This document shows, piece by piece, positions 47,360 through 56,316 of a stretch of DNA of 64,000 bases (position 1 is the first letter of the stretch; every line of letters starts with the position of its first letter). Below the pieces are notes generated by a model. That model searched no databases and was not told the origin of the DNA. It saw only the letters and a list, made by a program, of their open reading frames with translations. This DNA comes from Kineobactrum salinum (GTDB lineage Bacteria; Pseudomonadota; Gammaproteobacteria; Pseudomonadales; Halieaceae). The stretch is from assembly GCF_010669285.1 (NCBI RefSeq), contig NZ_CP048711.1:3038001-3102000 (forward strand). The letters are read 5' to 3'. A program made the position numbers and the translations under genes.

Positions 47360-50300
47360 TCAGTCCCGCGCCGGCGCCTGGGATGCACCGAGTTCCCTGA
47401 TCCACGGTACGTTGAACTGCAACTGAACCTCCTTCCTCTGCTGATCCACAAACGATATCTCCCCTCCGACCGATTGCGCCGCAGCAGCGATAATGGCGAA
47501 GCCTGCCGAGTCGGGAGCATCCATCGACAGCGCCTCGGGGACTCCAACACCGTCATCCTGGTAGGTCAGCGTCAGTTGGTCACTGCGTATCTCGGGGATG
47601 CTTTCCACCTGCAAGGTTACCCTTATATAGCAGGCCTGAGCGGCGTCAGAGAATCCGTGCTCCAGTGAGTTGTCCACCAATTCGGTCAGTGCCACTGCAA
47701 GTGCAATCGCATGACTCGCCGGCGTCAATTCGTCCGGAAGCTCATTGATGATAGTAAACCGGCGCCCTTTTTCGCCCTGAAGACCGGCAAGGTAGTCAAA
47801 GAGGTGATCAGTAAACACCTTCAAATTTGCGTAGAGCTGCTCACCCTGGTAGTACAGAGAGTCTTGCAATAGCTCAAGCGCATGCAGGCGTTTCCGCATC
47901 TGGCTGGCCTGACCAGCCGCGTCGCAGTCGTATTCCCGGGTCAGCTCCTCGCAGTGCTGCGCCCAGACGACAACGTCGCGCTGATAGAAATGAATAGAGT
48001 CCGCCAGTTTTGCCTGAAACTCGATCTGGTCCTGCAGATCATCCGCGATGCGATCCGCTGCGACTTGCATTTCCTCCGCATATCGCAGCGCCTGCTCCTT
48101 GATCATGTAGGTATCGTACACCCGCCGCGCTGCATAGGCTGCCAACAGGATGGCCAGCGAGTATATAGAATAGGCCCACCAACTGAACCAGGGCGGCGGC
48201 TCTACCTTGACATCCAGTTCGATCCCCTCGTAGTTCCATATACCGCCAGAGTTGGCGGCTTGTACACGTAGCTGATAATCCCCCGTGGGTAGATTGGTAT
48301 AGGTGGCAGAGCTGCGATTTCCGATATCAATCCATTCAGGATCAAAGCCGACCAGCTTGTGCCGGTAGCGGGTACTGCCGGGATCAAGAAATTCCAGGGC
48401 ACTGAACTCGAATGTGACGAAGTGGTCATCGTAGTCAAGAACCATTGACTCAAGCTGATTCAGGGTAGACGGAACTGGGATGTGGCGCCCCGCAATGTTG
48501 ATATTGGTGAGCCTCAGAGAAGGGGGAGGGGTGTCCGTATCGATTTCAGTAGGGTTAAAACGGTTGTAACCAAGGCTGCCGCCAAAATACAGAACTCCGT
48601 CTGGACGACGATAGGAGCTTCCAAACTCGAACTCCATTTGCTGCAGGCCGTGACTTTCGTTGAAATGAACGGTTTGCTGGTCGGGAGATAACCTCGATAT
48701 TCCTTTACTCGAGGAAACCCACAGGTTGTTGTCTGAATCGGATTCGATAGCATAGATGGTCCTCCGTTCATCCATCAGCGGAAATTGAACGTTGACAAGT
48801 TCTTGGTGGGAACTATTTTGAGAGGGCGTGATTCGCTTGAAAATGCCATCATACATCGATCCGAACCAGAGCCCGTGATCGGGAGTTTCTGTCATACACC
48901 ATACTATTGGATGTGACCGCGATGGCTGATGGAGATTGGCTATTTTGACCTCCTGGAATGATGGCGACTCTGGGTCGAATGTCTGTAGGCCAGACTCGGA
49001 GCCTACCCAGATTACGCCATCGGAGGATTGAAACAGCATTATCACTCTTTCATTGGCCAGGCTGTCTGATGCCGCTGTGGGATAGAAGGACTGTGACTTT
49101 CCGTCTTTTGTGACCATGGTGAGACCTCCTCCGTAAGTGCCGATCAAAAGATCTCCTGAATCCGTCACCAACAGGGCGCTGATCGAATCCGACAAGAGGT
49201 CGGGAAATGTCTGGGTGTTAATGCGGCGTACTTTCTGCGTTTCAGTATCCAGTATCTCCAAACCTGATGCGCGGTGTCCAAAATATATGGTCGTGCCATC
49301 TACAAGGATGGACATTACTTTAGCGTTTGTCAGATCTGCGTCCGGGAAGTAGACATCCAGCGTAACGTGACTGGATGGCCCATCATCGGCAACAAGAATC
49401 CCATCATAAGCCGCAATTACGGCTCGTCCATCTGGAAGGGATGCTATCCCCGCAATTGAGTGGAGTAGTTTATGGCTGTTGGAATCGTGTAGCTCAAATT
49501 TCGACTGGATGAGCAGATTGATGCCATTGTGTGTTCCAATCCACGTCCGCTGAGCGTCCAATGGATGGATGGCGATTACTTCATTGTTAAGAAGTCGGGA
49601 ATTCTCGATTCTAAAATAAGAGACTAGATCTCTATGTTGATCAAGTAGCAAGAGGCCTTGATCGGAAGCAATAACAATAATATTGGAATGAGGGAGGAGG
49701 GCAATGTCAAAAACTATGGCAGTAGAAAAATCAATTCCGCTATCTCCGCTTGGAGGAAGTCTTTTACATTCACCCGAATTGGGGTCTAACTCAAAGAGCC
49801 CAGCGCCCTTACTGCCAACTAAAAATCCAGTATTCTTTGTGTATAAAACCTTTTTAATATAAATACTCTGTTTACACGCCCCATTCAGATCAAGTCTAGT
49901 ACTATCTAGGGAATCTGGATCTATAGAGTAGATTATGCCGGAGGTGTTGCTAGCCACTATGCTGCGTCTGGGGCCGATCGATATATCTGATATACGTGCA
50001 GTTTCTTGTGGCTGGAAGACGGCTACTCTAGCTCCATCTTCTGCGATTTGCAGGACTTGCCCATTCTTTAGACCGATCCATAGGCCGCTTTCATTCGAAA
50101 AGTATATGTTAGTCGCATGGGAATTGCCGGCCTCCCTCCAATTAAGCCAGCGGGCTTCAGTGAATGTGTCGTCAAATCCTCTATACGTAAATAGCTCGCC
50201 TGAATCCAACAGTGCAAGTACGTCGCCATTCCAAATCTCAATTATCTGTACTACTGGTGAGCGGACTATATTTCCATCCGAATCTTGGAATGAGTTGTAA

Positions 50301-50590
50301 GTGCGCCTGTGAGCGCCTTCAAACCTTGTTATCCCTTCAAGAGTCACTATCCACAAGACTGCATTTGATGCATGAAGTATAGAGGTTATCGCCTCTTGTG
50401 AGAGATCCGAAGTGAGCGCGCTCTCCACAACTGAGAAGCGATGCGAAACTGAGTTTCCCGAGGCCAGTGCTTCCTGGGTTGAAGTCAAATAAAGGGCAAG
50501 ATACAGGTGCAAACAACACACGAAAAAGTTTGAATGGCGAACAGGCAGGAGCCGGAATTTCGGCTTAGGAGCTTTTTTAACGGTATCCAT
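47360..50590 (-). CDS. beta-propeller sensor histidine kinase-like protein
   Basis: A membrane sensor of 1076 residues. A signal sequence (FFVCCLHLYLALYL, residues about 22-36) precedes a periplasmic seven-blade-type propeller pair with Reg_prop units such as GLWIGLKNG, DLLIGTYGGGL and VIWVGSESGLQ. A Y_Y_Y domain (about 713-783, RYRHKLVGFDPEWI) and a membrane helix (800-823) follow. The cytoplasmic part has a long helical region and an ATPase domain with ALTELVDNSLEHG and DDGVGVP. The usual kinase histidine motif is not clear; the region around DSIHFYQRD only vaguely resembles HisKA_2. It may be a kinase with a divergent dimerisation domain. It follows the hybrid kinase by 35 bp and is likely co-transcribed with it. 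Confidence 0.85.
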   Translation of the reverse strand: MDTVKKAPKPKFRLLPVRHSNFFVCCLHLYLALYLTSTQEALASGNSVSHRFSVVESALTSDLSQEAITSILHASNAVLWIVTLEGITRFEGAHRRTYNSFQDSDGNIVRSPVVQIIEIWNGDVLALLDSGELFTYRGFDDTFTEARWLNWREAGNSHATNIYFSNESGLWIGLKNGQVLQIAEDGARVAVFQPQETARISDISIGPRRSIVASNTSGIIYSIDPDSLDSTRLDLNGACKQSIYIKKVLYTKNTGFLVGSKGAGLFELDPNSGECKRLPPSGDSGIDFSTAIVFDIALLPHSNIIVIASDQGLLLLDQHRDLVSYFRIENSRLLNNEVIAIHPLDAQRTWIGTHNGINLLIQSKFELHDSNSHKLLHSIAGIASLPDGRAVIAAYDGILVADDGPSSHVTLDVYFPDADLTNAKVMSILVDGTTIYFGHRASGLEILDTETQKVRRINTQTFPDLLSDSISALLVTDSGDLLIGTYGGGLTMVTKDGKSQSFYPTAASDSLANERVIMLFQSSDGVIWVGSESGLQTFDPESPSFQEVKIANLHQPSRSHPIVWCMTETPDHGLWFGSMYDGIFKRITPSQNSSHQELVNVQFPLMDERRTIYAIESDSDNNLWVSSSKGISRLSPDQQTVHFNESHGLQQMEFEFGSSYRRPDGVLYFGGSLGYNRFNPTEIDTDTPPPSLRLTNINIAGRHIPVPSTLNQLESMVLDYDDHFVTFEFSALEFLDPGSTRYRHKLVGFDPEWIDIGNRSSATYTNLPTGDYQLRVQAANSGGIWNYEGIELDVKVEPPPWFSWWAYSIYSLAILLAAYAARRVYDTYMIKEQALRYAEEMQVAADRIADDLQDQIEFQAKLADSIHFYQRDVVVWAQHCEELTREYDCDAAGQASQMRKRLHALELLQDSLYYQGEQLYANLKVFTDHLFDYLAGLQGEKGRRFTIINELPDELTPASHAIALAVALTELVDNSLEHGFSDAAQACYIRVTLQVESIPEIRSDQLTLTYQDDGVGVPEALSMDAPDSAGFAIIAAAAQSVGGEISFVDQQRKEVQLQFNVPWIRELGASQAPARD

Positions 50591-50625
50591 AGATAGGTGC
50601 GAATTTCCCTTGCTCTTGCCTGGCT

Positions 50626-53600
50626 TTAGCCGTGTCCAGATTCAGCCTCTGGTTCCAGGTATGATGAAAATTCCTGCCTGAAGTGCTCACAAAACGTTGC
50701 CAAGGCGATTCTCAGTTCTTCCGGATAGGATTCAGGGCTCTCAATGGAATTGTCTCGGGCCTGCGCTTCCAGTCGGCCGGCAATAGACTTCACTTGCTCT
50801 GCACCAATGTTTGCGCTCATTGATTTGATGGCGTGAGCAATCTTGTAAATATCCGCTATACATTTTTGCGCTAGGGCGGTGTCGATTTCCAGGAGCTTTT
50901 CATCCATTTGTTTCGTGAAGCCGGAAAAAACCTGGAGCAGGATGGCACGACCCGTTGCCTTCTCTATTTCGAGAATGTTGTTGACTGCCTGATAATCGAT
51001 TACGTCATGATTCGGATCATTTTTTGATGCTTCGAATTCCGAGTCATTTACCGGAAAATCAATAGATCTGTCGGTTTGTAAAGTTTGACTCAGATGCTTC
51101 GCCAGAACACCCTTCAAATCGTCGAGCTTGAATGGTTTACCTAAGTAATCAGTCATTCCCGACTCAAAGCATAGACTTTTTTCGTCCCGAGAAATGCCGG
51201 CAGTCAATGCGATTATAGGCACCCTTTCTCTGCCAAGGTCTTCCTCATTAGTCCTGATCTGGCGTGCCGCTGTATAGCCGTCCATAATCGGCATTTGACA
51301 ATCCATGAAGATGAGATCGTACTCATTTCGGCTCTGCATGCGAACGGCTTCACTTCCGTCACTCGCGATTTCCACCTTGTAGCCAAGCATCTCAATCATT
51401 TCCTGAGCAATGCGTTGGTTGGTTGGGATGTCCTCCGCTATTAGTACTCTTTGTACGGAGAGCGCCTTGGTAGAGGCTGCTGATTTTTGAGCGCTGATTG
51501 GGCGTGTCTTATACAATATTTTTCTGAGCGCCCCATATACTACTGAGGTCGCAGTAGGCTTTGTTATACTTGGCCAGGCCATGAATGCTTGCCCGAGAGT
51601 ATAATTTCTCAGGGGTGTTACAGCGACCCCCCGGGGCACCTTGGCTAACTGGTGTACAAGGTCATCATCGTCTTTGATGCTTTCGAAATCTACAAACCAG
51701 ATGCAATGAGGCTGATCCAGTCTTGCTGCCACGTCTTCGGGGTTCGCTTCAATGTTGCTGATGCCAGCTCGCGACAGTTGTGACTGTAGCATTTCAACGA
51801 ACGGATCGATCTTCGAAACGATTACTACTTTGATAGCATCCCCGAATTCAGGCTGCGATACTTTAGCTTCGGCGTTGTTGTATAGCGGAACCTCTACCAA
51901 TATTGAAGTCCCAACCCCTGGCTCGGATTTGACTTCAATTTGACCGCCCAGCAGGTCTATGTATCGTCTTGATATAGAAAGCCCTAGCCCGGTGCCTCCG
52001 TATTTGCGTGTGGTACTTGCATCAGCTTGCGTAAATGGTTCAAAGACTCTTTCCGCGGTTTTCGCATCCATGCCTATTCCGCTGTCCTCAACAACTATTT
52101 GTATCGTCATTTGGTCATCTGTGCCTGCGGAACCCTTGGCATTGACGCGAACGTTAACCCATCCATTATGTGTGAACTTGATGGAGTTTCCCACAAGGTT
52201 CATGATCACTTGCCGGATTTTTCCGGGATCGCCCCTGAGTGTCTGCGGCACATCAGAATCTATTATGTGGTTCAAGGAGAGATTTTTCTTTTCCGCCGGC
52301 TCGCACTGTATGTAGCAGATCTCTTCGATCAGTTCTACGATATCAAAGTCGACCGCCTCTATGTCGACGCGTGAGGCCTCTATCTTTGAAAAATCCAGAA
52401 TGTCATTGATGAGTTTGAGGAGCGCTGTACCGCTTGAATGCGCTGCCGATGCAAACTTCTTTTGCTGCTGAGTCAAGCTTGTATGCAGCAGCAACTCGGT
52501 CATGCCGATCATGCCGTGCATAGGCGTTCTAATTTCATGGCTCATTGTAGCCAGGAAGTCGGACTTGGCCTTGTTGGCGTCTTCAGCGCTCTTTCGGGCC
52601 GCTTCCAAATCAATAGTTCTTTCCTGCACCTTTTGTTCCAGCTCCTTCTGCCGAGCCAGGGCGGCGCGCGCTCGATTGTTTTGTTTCTGAATCAGAAGAG
52701 CGATGAGCATGATAGCCAAAGCTATATATGCCACGTAAGCCAGCGGGCTCCGCCAGGGTGGAGGATTGACAATTATATCGATAGACTTTCCGTCCCAATT
52801 CCAGGCTCCGCCTGGACTTGCTGCCGCCAGTTTTAGTTGATATTGCCCTGGAGGTAACGTAGTAAAGGACGCTTGCCTGGCCTCGTCGGATATTACCCAA
52901 TTGTCGTTCATGCCAACGAGTTTGTATCCGTATTGTAAAAGCGCTGGGTTCGAGTAATCTGCCGCATAGAACTCTACCGTCAGCATATTGTCTGTGTGTT
53001 CGAGTTCTATAAGTGAAAGATCATTATAGGGGGCGCTAAATTCCCGTCTTTCGTTGAGTATCCGTATTTCAGAAATGCCAACAAGAGGGGGCTCATTATC
53101 GTCCGTGAGATTGTCAGGGTCTATTACATTGAATCCAAGATTGCCTCCAAAGTAGATGTTTCCACTTCCCGACTTGAATGATGCGCCCATATTGAATTCG
53201 GTGTTTTGAAGCCCATCCCGGATTCCGTATTGGCGGGTGTCATTGGTGTTGGGGTTTAGCCTAGTTACGCCTCTGTTGTGGGACAGCCATATGTTTCCAT
53301 CTGAGTCGCTTTGAATGCCATAAATGTTGGAGCTTGGCAGCGATATATTTTCAGAATAATGATGGAATTTCTCCCGTCCTCTCAGGCGATCCGCTCTATC
53401 CCACCGGTTAAGTCCGCCACCATTGGTTCCGAGCCAAAGATCTCCAGCGTCATCTTCATAGAATGACCAAACCATATCGTTGGAGATGCTGTCTGTGTTG
53501 CCGCGTTCCGTAAAGTATTTCTGGAACTTTCCTGTTTCGGGCTTGAATTGGTTCAAGCCGTTTTCCGTTCCAACCCAAATGAGGCCCAAGGAGTCTTGAA

Positions 53601-55143
53601 ACACTGCAATTACGTTATTGTTGCTAATCGAGTCCGGGTTCAATGGGTTGTGAGTGTGGTTGAGGAAGGCGCGACTACTTGTCTCAAGTATGCTGAGGCC
53701 TCCGCCATAAGTGCCAACGAGTAGATCCCCATTGGAGGCTCTTATTATAGAAGTAATTCCGTTTGCGCCTATGGTGGAGTTGTCAAACTTGGAGTGTCTG
53801 AACGCCGTTATTGCATTGTCACTCAGGTCGAACTTATTTAGCCCTCCGGAGAACGTTCCGATCCATAGTGTGTCCTCTTCACCCAAAAGGCTCATAACTG
53901 CAGTATTCGAGATTGAGGGCTCGGTGGATTCGTTTATCCACTCAAAGAGCTCACGATCCGGTCGCAATCTGTTCAATCCATCATCGGTGCCCACCCAGAT
54001 ACTGCCATCGCCTGTTTCTCCAAACGCGTTCACAGAGTCATCCGATAGCCTGCCCACCATACTGTTAAACTTGGGGAAAAGATTCTTGGTGCCAGAGGCC
54101 AGTCCAAAAACAGTGCCTGCCCAATACAGGCCTTCTCGTGATTGAAACAAGCTGTAGACGCGATTGGATGGAAGACTTGTATTGCTACTGGTAAATCTTT
54201 GAAACGTTCCACTTTCTGGACGGTACAGATTCAGTCCCTCCAGAGTGCATATCCATATCCGGCCATCTGAATCTTGAAACATGCAGAGAGTACTATTTGA
54301 CGATAGCGAGTTGTTATCCGTGGGGTCATGGCGGAAATGCTGTGAGGTGTTGTTTCTGGGGTTATACCTTGAGATACCCGCATTCAAGGTCAGCGCCCAA
54401 ATAAACCCATCCGAGTCGGAAAAGATACTTACAACAGAGTTTGAGGTGAGGATGTCAGGAGATGATTCGCTGTTATTAACGATCTCCAGATCGGACCGGT
54501 TTTTATCTATTTGCAGTAAACCACTGGCCATTGTCGAGGCCCAAACGCTCCCGTCACCGGTTTCAGCGAAACTAATTATTTCACCTAAATACGGTAAATT
54601 CTCATTGGCCGGAAAGAAGTGCCGGTAAGTCATATCTGTCGGTGAAAATACGCTGATGGCATTGTCATACCCTAGCCATACATCGCCTTCTTGATCCACA
54701 AATACAGTGTATACGTCGTTCGATGCCGGAGAGTTGACGTTGCTATCGTCCGTCAGTAGCGCACTAAACCCATTGCTTATCGGGTCATATTTATTCAGGC
54801 CCCCACCCCTGGTCGCGACCCATATATTTCCCTGGTGATCTTCGGCAATCTGGGTAACGGCATTGTGGGAAAGTGACGCCGGGTTTGTCAGCGAGTAGCG
54901 ATAATTCTCGAGTTCATGCCCATTGTACTTATTCAGGCCTTCCTGGGTGACAAACCAGAGGTGTCCATACGAATCCTGGAATATCTGTGTAACAACTTGT
55001 TGGGTAAGGTTGTTGGAAACAACAGACGGTTCAAAATCTATACTGATGGTGTCGTCGAAGGATTCTGCACGCACACCGATGCAAATCCAGCACAATACTA
55101 TGCTGAATAAAAAACCGTTTCGCGATCGGACTCCGACTGCCAC
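50626..55143 (-). CDS. beta-propeller hybrid histidine kinase with receivers and Hpt
   Basis: A 1505-residue signalling protein. Order: signal peptide (1-26), periplasmic Reg_prop propellers (about 40-720; repeated units such as NIWVATRGGGLNKY and LIWVGTENGLNQF), Y_Y_Y domain (about 735-790), membrane helix (799-818), coiled coil, HisKA (FLATMSHEIRTPMHG, H near 868), ATPase (NLVGNSIKFT, DSGIGM, GTGLGLSI, 980-1095), a degenerate receiver (1101-1208), a true receiver (LIFMDCQMP, D near 1281) and a C-terminal Hpt (IAHAIKSMSANIG, H near 1432). It thus carries a full phosphorelay in one chain but no DNA-binding output. It resembles polysaccharide sensors of Bacteroidetes in its outer part. The gene is less GC-rich than most of the window. 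Confidence 0.92.
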   Translation of the reverse strand: MAVGVRSRNGFLFSIVLCWICIGVRAESFDDTISIDFEPSVVSNNLTQQVVTQIFQDSYGHLWFVTQEGLNKYNGHELENYRYSLTNPASLSHNAVTQIAEDHQGNIWVATRGGGLNKYDPISNGFSALLTDDSNVNSPASNDVYTVFVDQEGDVWLGYDNAISVFSPTDMTYRHFFPANENLPYLGEIISFAETGDGSVWASTMASGLLQIDKNRSDLEIVNNSESSPDILTSNSVVSIFSDSDGFIWALTLNAGISRYNPRNNTSQHFRHDPTDNNSLSSNSTLCMFQDSDGRIWICTLEGLNLYRPESGTFQRFTSSNTSLPSNRVYSLFQSREGLYWAGTVFGLASGTKNLFPKFNSMVGRLSDDSVNAFGETGDGSIWVGTDDGLNRLRPDRELFEWINESTEPSISNTAVMSLLGEEDTLWIGTFSGGLNKFDLSDNAITAFRHSKFDNSTIGANGITSIIRASNGDLLVGTYGGGLSILETSSRAFLNHTHNPLNPDSISNNNVIAVFQDSLGLIWVGTENGLNQFKPETGKFQKYFTERGNTDSISNDMVWSFYEDDAGDLWLGTNGGGLNRWDRADRLRGREKFHHYSENISLPSSNIYGIQSDSDGNIWLSHNRGVTRLNPNTNDTRQYGIRDGLQNTEFNMGASFKSGSGNIYFGGNLGFNVIDPDNLTDDNEPPLVGISEIRILNERREFSAPYNDLSLIELEHTDNMLTVEFYAADYSNPALLQYGYKLVGMNDNWVISDEARQASFTTLPPGQYQLKLAAASPGGAWNWDGKSIDIIVNPPPWRSPLAYVAYIALAIMLIALLIQKQNNRARAALARQKELEQKVQERTIDLEAARKSAEDANKAKSDFLATMSHEIRTPMHGMIGMTELLLHTSLTQQQKKFASAAHSSGTALLKLINDILDFSKIEASRVDIEAVDFDIVELIEEICYIQCEPAEKKNLSLNHIIDSDVPQTLRGDPGKIRQVIMNLVGNSIKFTHNGWVNVRVNAKGSAGTDDQMTIQIVVEDSGIGMDAKTAERVFEPFTQADASTTRKYGGTGLGLSISRRYIDLLGGQIEVKSEPGVGTSILVEVPLYNNAEAKVSQPEFGDAIKVVIVSKIDPFVEMLQSQLSRAGISNIEANPEDVAARLDQPHCIWFVDFESIKDDDDLVHQLAKVPRGVAVTPLRNYTLGQAFMAWPSITKPTATSVVYGALRKILYKTRPISAQKSAASTKALSVQRVLIAEDIPTNQRIAQEMIEMLGYKVEIASDGSEAVRMQSRNEYDLIFMDCQMPIMDGYTAARQIRTNEEDLGRERVPIIALTAGISRDEKSLCFESGMTDYLGKPFKLDDLKGVLAKHLSQTLQTDRSIDFPVNDSEFEASKNDPNHDVIDYQAVNNILEIEKATGRAILLQVFSGFTKQMDEKLLEIDTALAQKCIADIYKIAHAIKSMSANIGAEQVKSIAGRLEAQARDNSIESPESYPEELRIALATFCEHFRQEFSSYLEPEAESGHG

Positions 55144-55247
55144 CGCTCACTATCCATGATCAATGTCAGGGCAGTGTAATCAATATTATCAGGGTGCACT
55201 AGAATGCTGAGCGCTTTAGCGGGTAATTTACCGAGGTAAAGGCAATC

Positions 55248-55275
55248 GAGTCAGCTAACCATTGCTAGCTGACTC
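55248..55275 (-). terminator. 10-bp perfect hairpin after the YKWG gene
   Basis: GAGTCAGCTA and TAGCTGACTC form a perfect 10-bp stem with an 8-base loop, 34 bp after the stop of the repeat-protein gene and 105 bp before the hybrid kinase start. It has no T-run in the gene's direction; it could be a Rho-aided terminator or an operator. Confidence 0.45.
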
Positions 55276-55308
55276 GCAATATGAGGGAACTAACAGGATT
55301 CTGGTGTA

Positions 55309-56013
55309 TTAGCGGGGGCCCCTATTGTCGTCGGCGTAGCTCTGGATACCCCACTTGTAGGCGGCTTGGTCGGCGTAGCGCTGGATACCCCACTTGTAGG
55401 CGGCTTGGTCGGCGTAGCTCTGGATGCCCCACTTGTAGGCGGCTTGGTCGGCGTAGCGCTGGATGCCCCACTTGTAGGCGGCCTGGTCGGCGTAGCGCTG
55501 GATGCCCCACTTGTAGGCGGCTTGGTCGGCGTAGCGCTGGATACCCCACTTGTAGGCGGCTTGGTCGGCGTAGCGCTGGATACCCCACTTGTAGGCGGCT
55601 TGGTCGGCGTAGCGCTGGATGCCCCACTTGTAGGCGGCCTGGTCGGCGTGGCTCTGGATGCCCCACTTGTAGGCAGCCTGCCCCGCAGAATTCTGTACAC
55701 CCCACGCTGAATTCCCGGCGACCACACGGTTGCCATCATCATTGACCTTATTGCTGGCGGTGGCCCACTTGTAGCTGCTGGCCTGAGTTTCCGTATGGGC
55801 CCATTCGGCAGGTGTACTGGCCTCTTCGGCGCTCGGTTGGCCCCATTTGTAGCTGGGCTTTACGGAGTAGCTGTGCTTGGCAGCGAGTGAATGGCTGACT
55901 TTGTGGACCTGGCTAGCATGTGAAGAGGCACCGGTGTCACTCAATGCTGGCATCGCGAATACCAATGCCAAAATTCCAGCTCCCTTCTTCACGATTTCCA
56001 AAGAGTTGTTCAT
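55309..56013 (-). CDS. secreted YKWG tandem-repeat protein
   Basis: A 234-residue exported protein of no known family. ATG at 56013 has AGGA five bases upstream. A signal peptide (VKKGAGILALVFAMPALS, cut probably near residue 25-30) is followed by a Ser/His/Lys-rich part with two lone motifs, PSYKWGQPS and SSYKWATAS. One degenerate unit (NSAWGVQNSAGQ) and nine exact-register units of AAYKWGIQRYADQ come next, 13 residues each; the only changes are SH or SY for RY and the last ADD. It ends DNRGPR. No cysteine is seen in the repeats. Each unit offers two or three aromatic residues, a Lys, usually an Arg, and Gln, which fits a beta-strand or amyloid-like stack, or a multi-copy peptide precursor. 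It lies between a secreted subtilase and two sensor kinases on the same strand. Confidence 0.8.
   Translation of the reverse strand: MNNSLEIVKKGAGILALVFAMPALSDTGASSHASQVHKVSHSLAAKHSYSVKPSYKWGQPSAEEASTPAEWAHTETQASSYKWATASNKVNDDGNRVVAGNSAWGVQNSAGQAAYKWGIQSHADQAAYKWGIQRYADQAAYKWGIQRYADQAAYKWGIQRYADQAAYKWGIQRYADQAAYKWGIQRYADQAAYKWGIQSYADQAAYKWGIQRYADQAAYKWGIQSYADDNRGPR
55333..55683 (-). repeat. nine tandem 39-bp coding repeats
   Basis: The nine YKWG codon units are 39-bp direct repeats of near-identical DNA, differing at only a few bases (for example GTAGCGCTGG against GTAGCTCTGG, and ATACC against ATGCC). Because 39 is a multiple of three, all frames stay open, but only the minus frame has a start, ribosome site and signal peptide. 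Confidence 0.95.
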
Positions 56014-56316
56014 AACAGTCCTGCCCCTTCAATTCAAATTTCGTCACTTTATGTGACGCAGTTCCCGAGTGGATTCTCATCCTTGAGAGGCACTTCACAA
56101 TTTGATCCATCAATGCTTGACGAACGTTATAAGTGCGGTAGCCCACAATAAGAAGTGGCCGCCATAACCTTTTTGGGGTATTCGGGAGCTGGAAAAACTG
56201 TTGAGTGGAAGGCGGTAGCTGTAGTTTTTTATAAAGAGGTATTATTAACTAATTGAAAAATAAATAAAAAATTATTCGGGGAGCCATTGCGGGGAGTTCA
56301 CTGACCAGAATGGGTA
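56014..56316 (-). other. AT-rich 303-bp upstream region of the YKWG gene
   Basis: No gene is seen. Reading with the YKWG gene, T-rich tracts (TTTTTTATTTATTTTT near 56258-56275) follow the subtilase stop and could end its transcript. A -10-like TATAAC (56126-56131) with a weak -35 lies about 110 bp before the YKWG start. The stem CGTCAC/GTGACG (56042-56058) sits in the presumed leader, 28 bp before the ATG, and might control translation. Confidence 0.5.

Noticed and set aside
55333-55683. A CRISPR-like array of nine 39-bp repeats
   Set aside because: The repeats abut with no spacers, keep one coding frame and encode a signal-peptide protein. They are coding tandem repeats.
55281-55745. A plus-strand Cys/Arg-rich repeat protein (CRRLGRRSAGYPT units)
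   Set aside because: It exists only because a 39-bp repeat keeps all frames open. It lacks a signal peptide and ribosome site, while the minus-strand frame has both.
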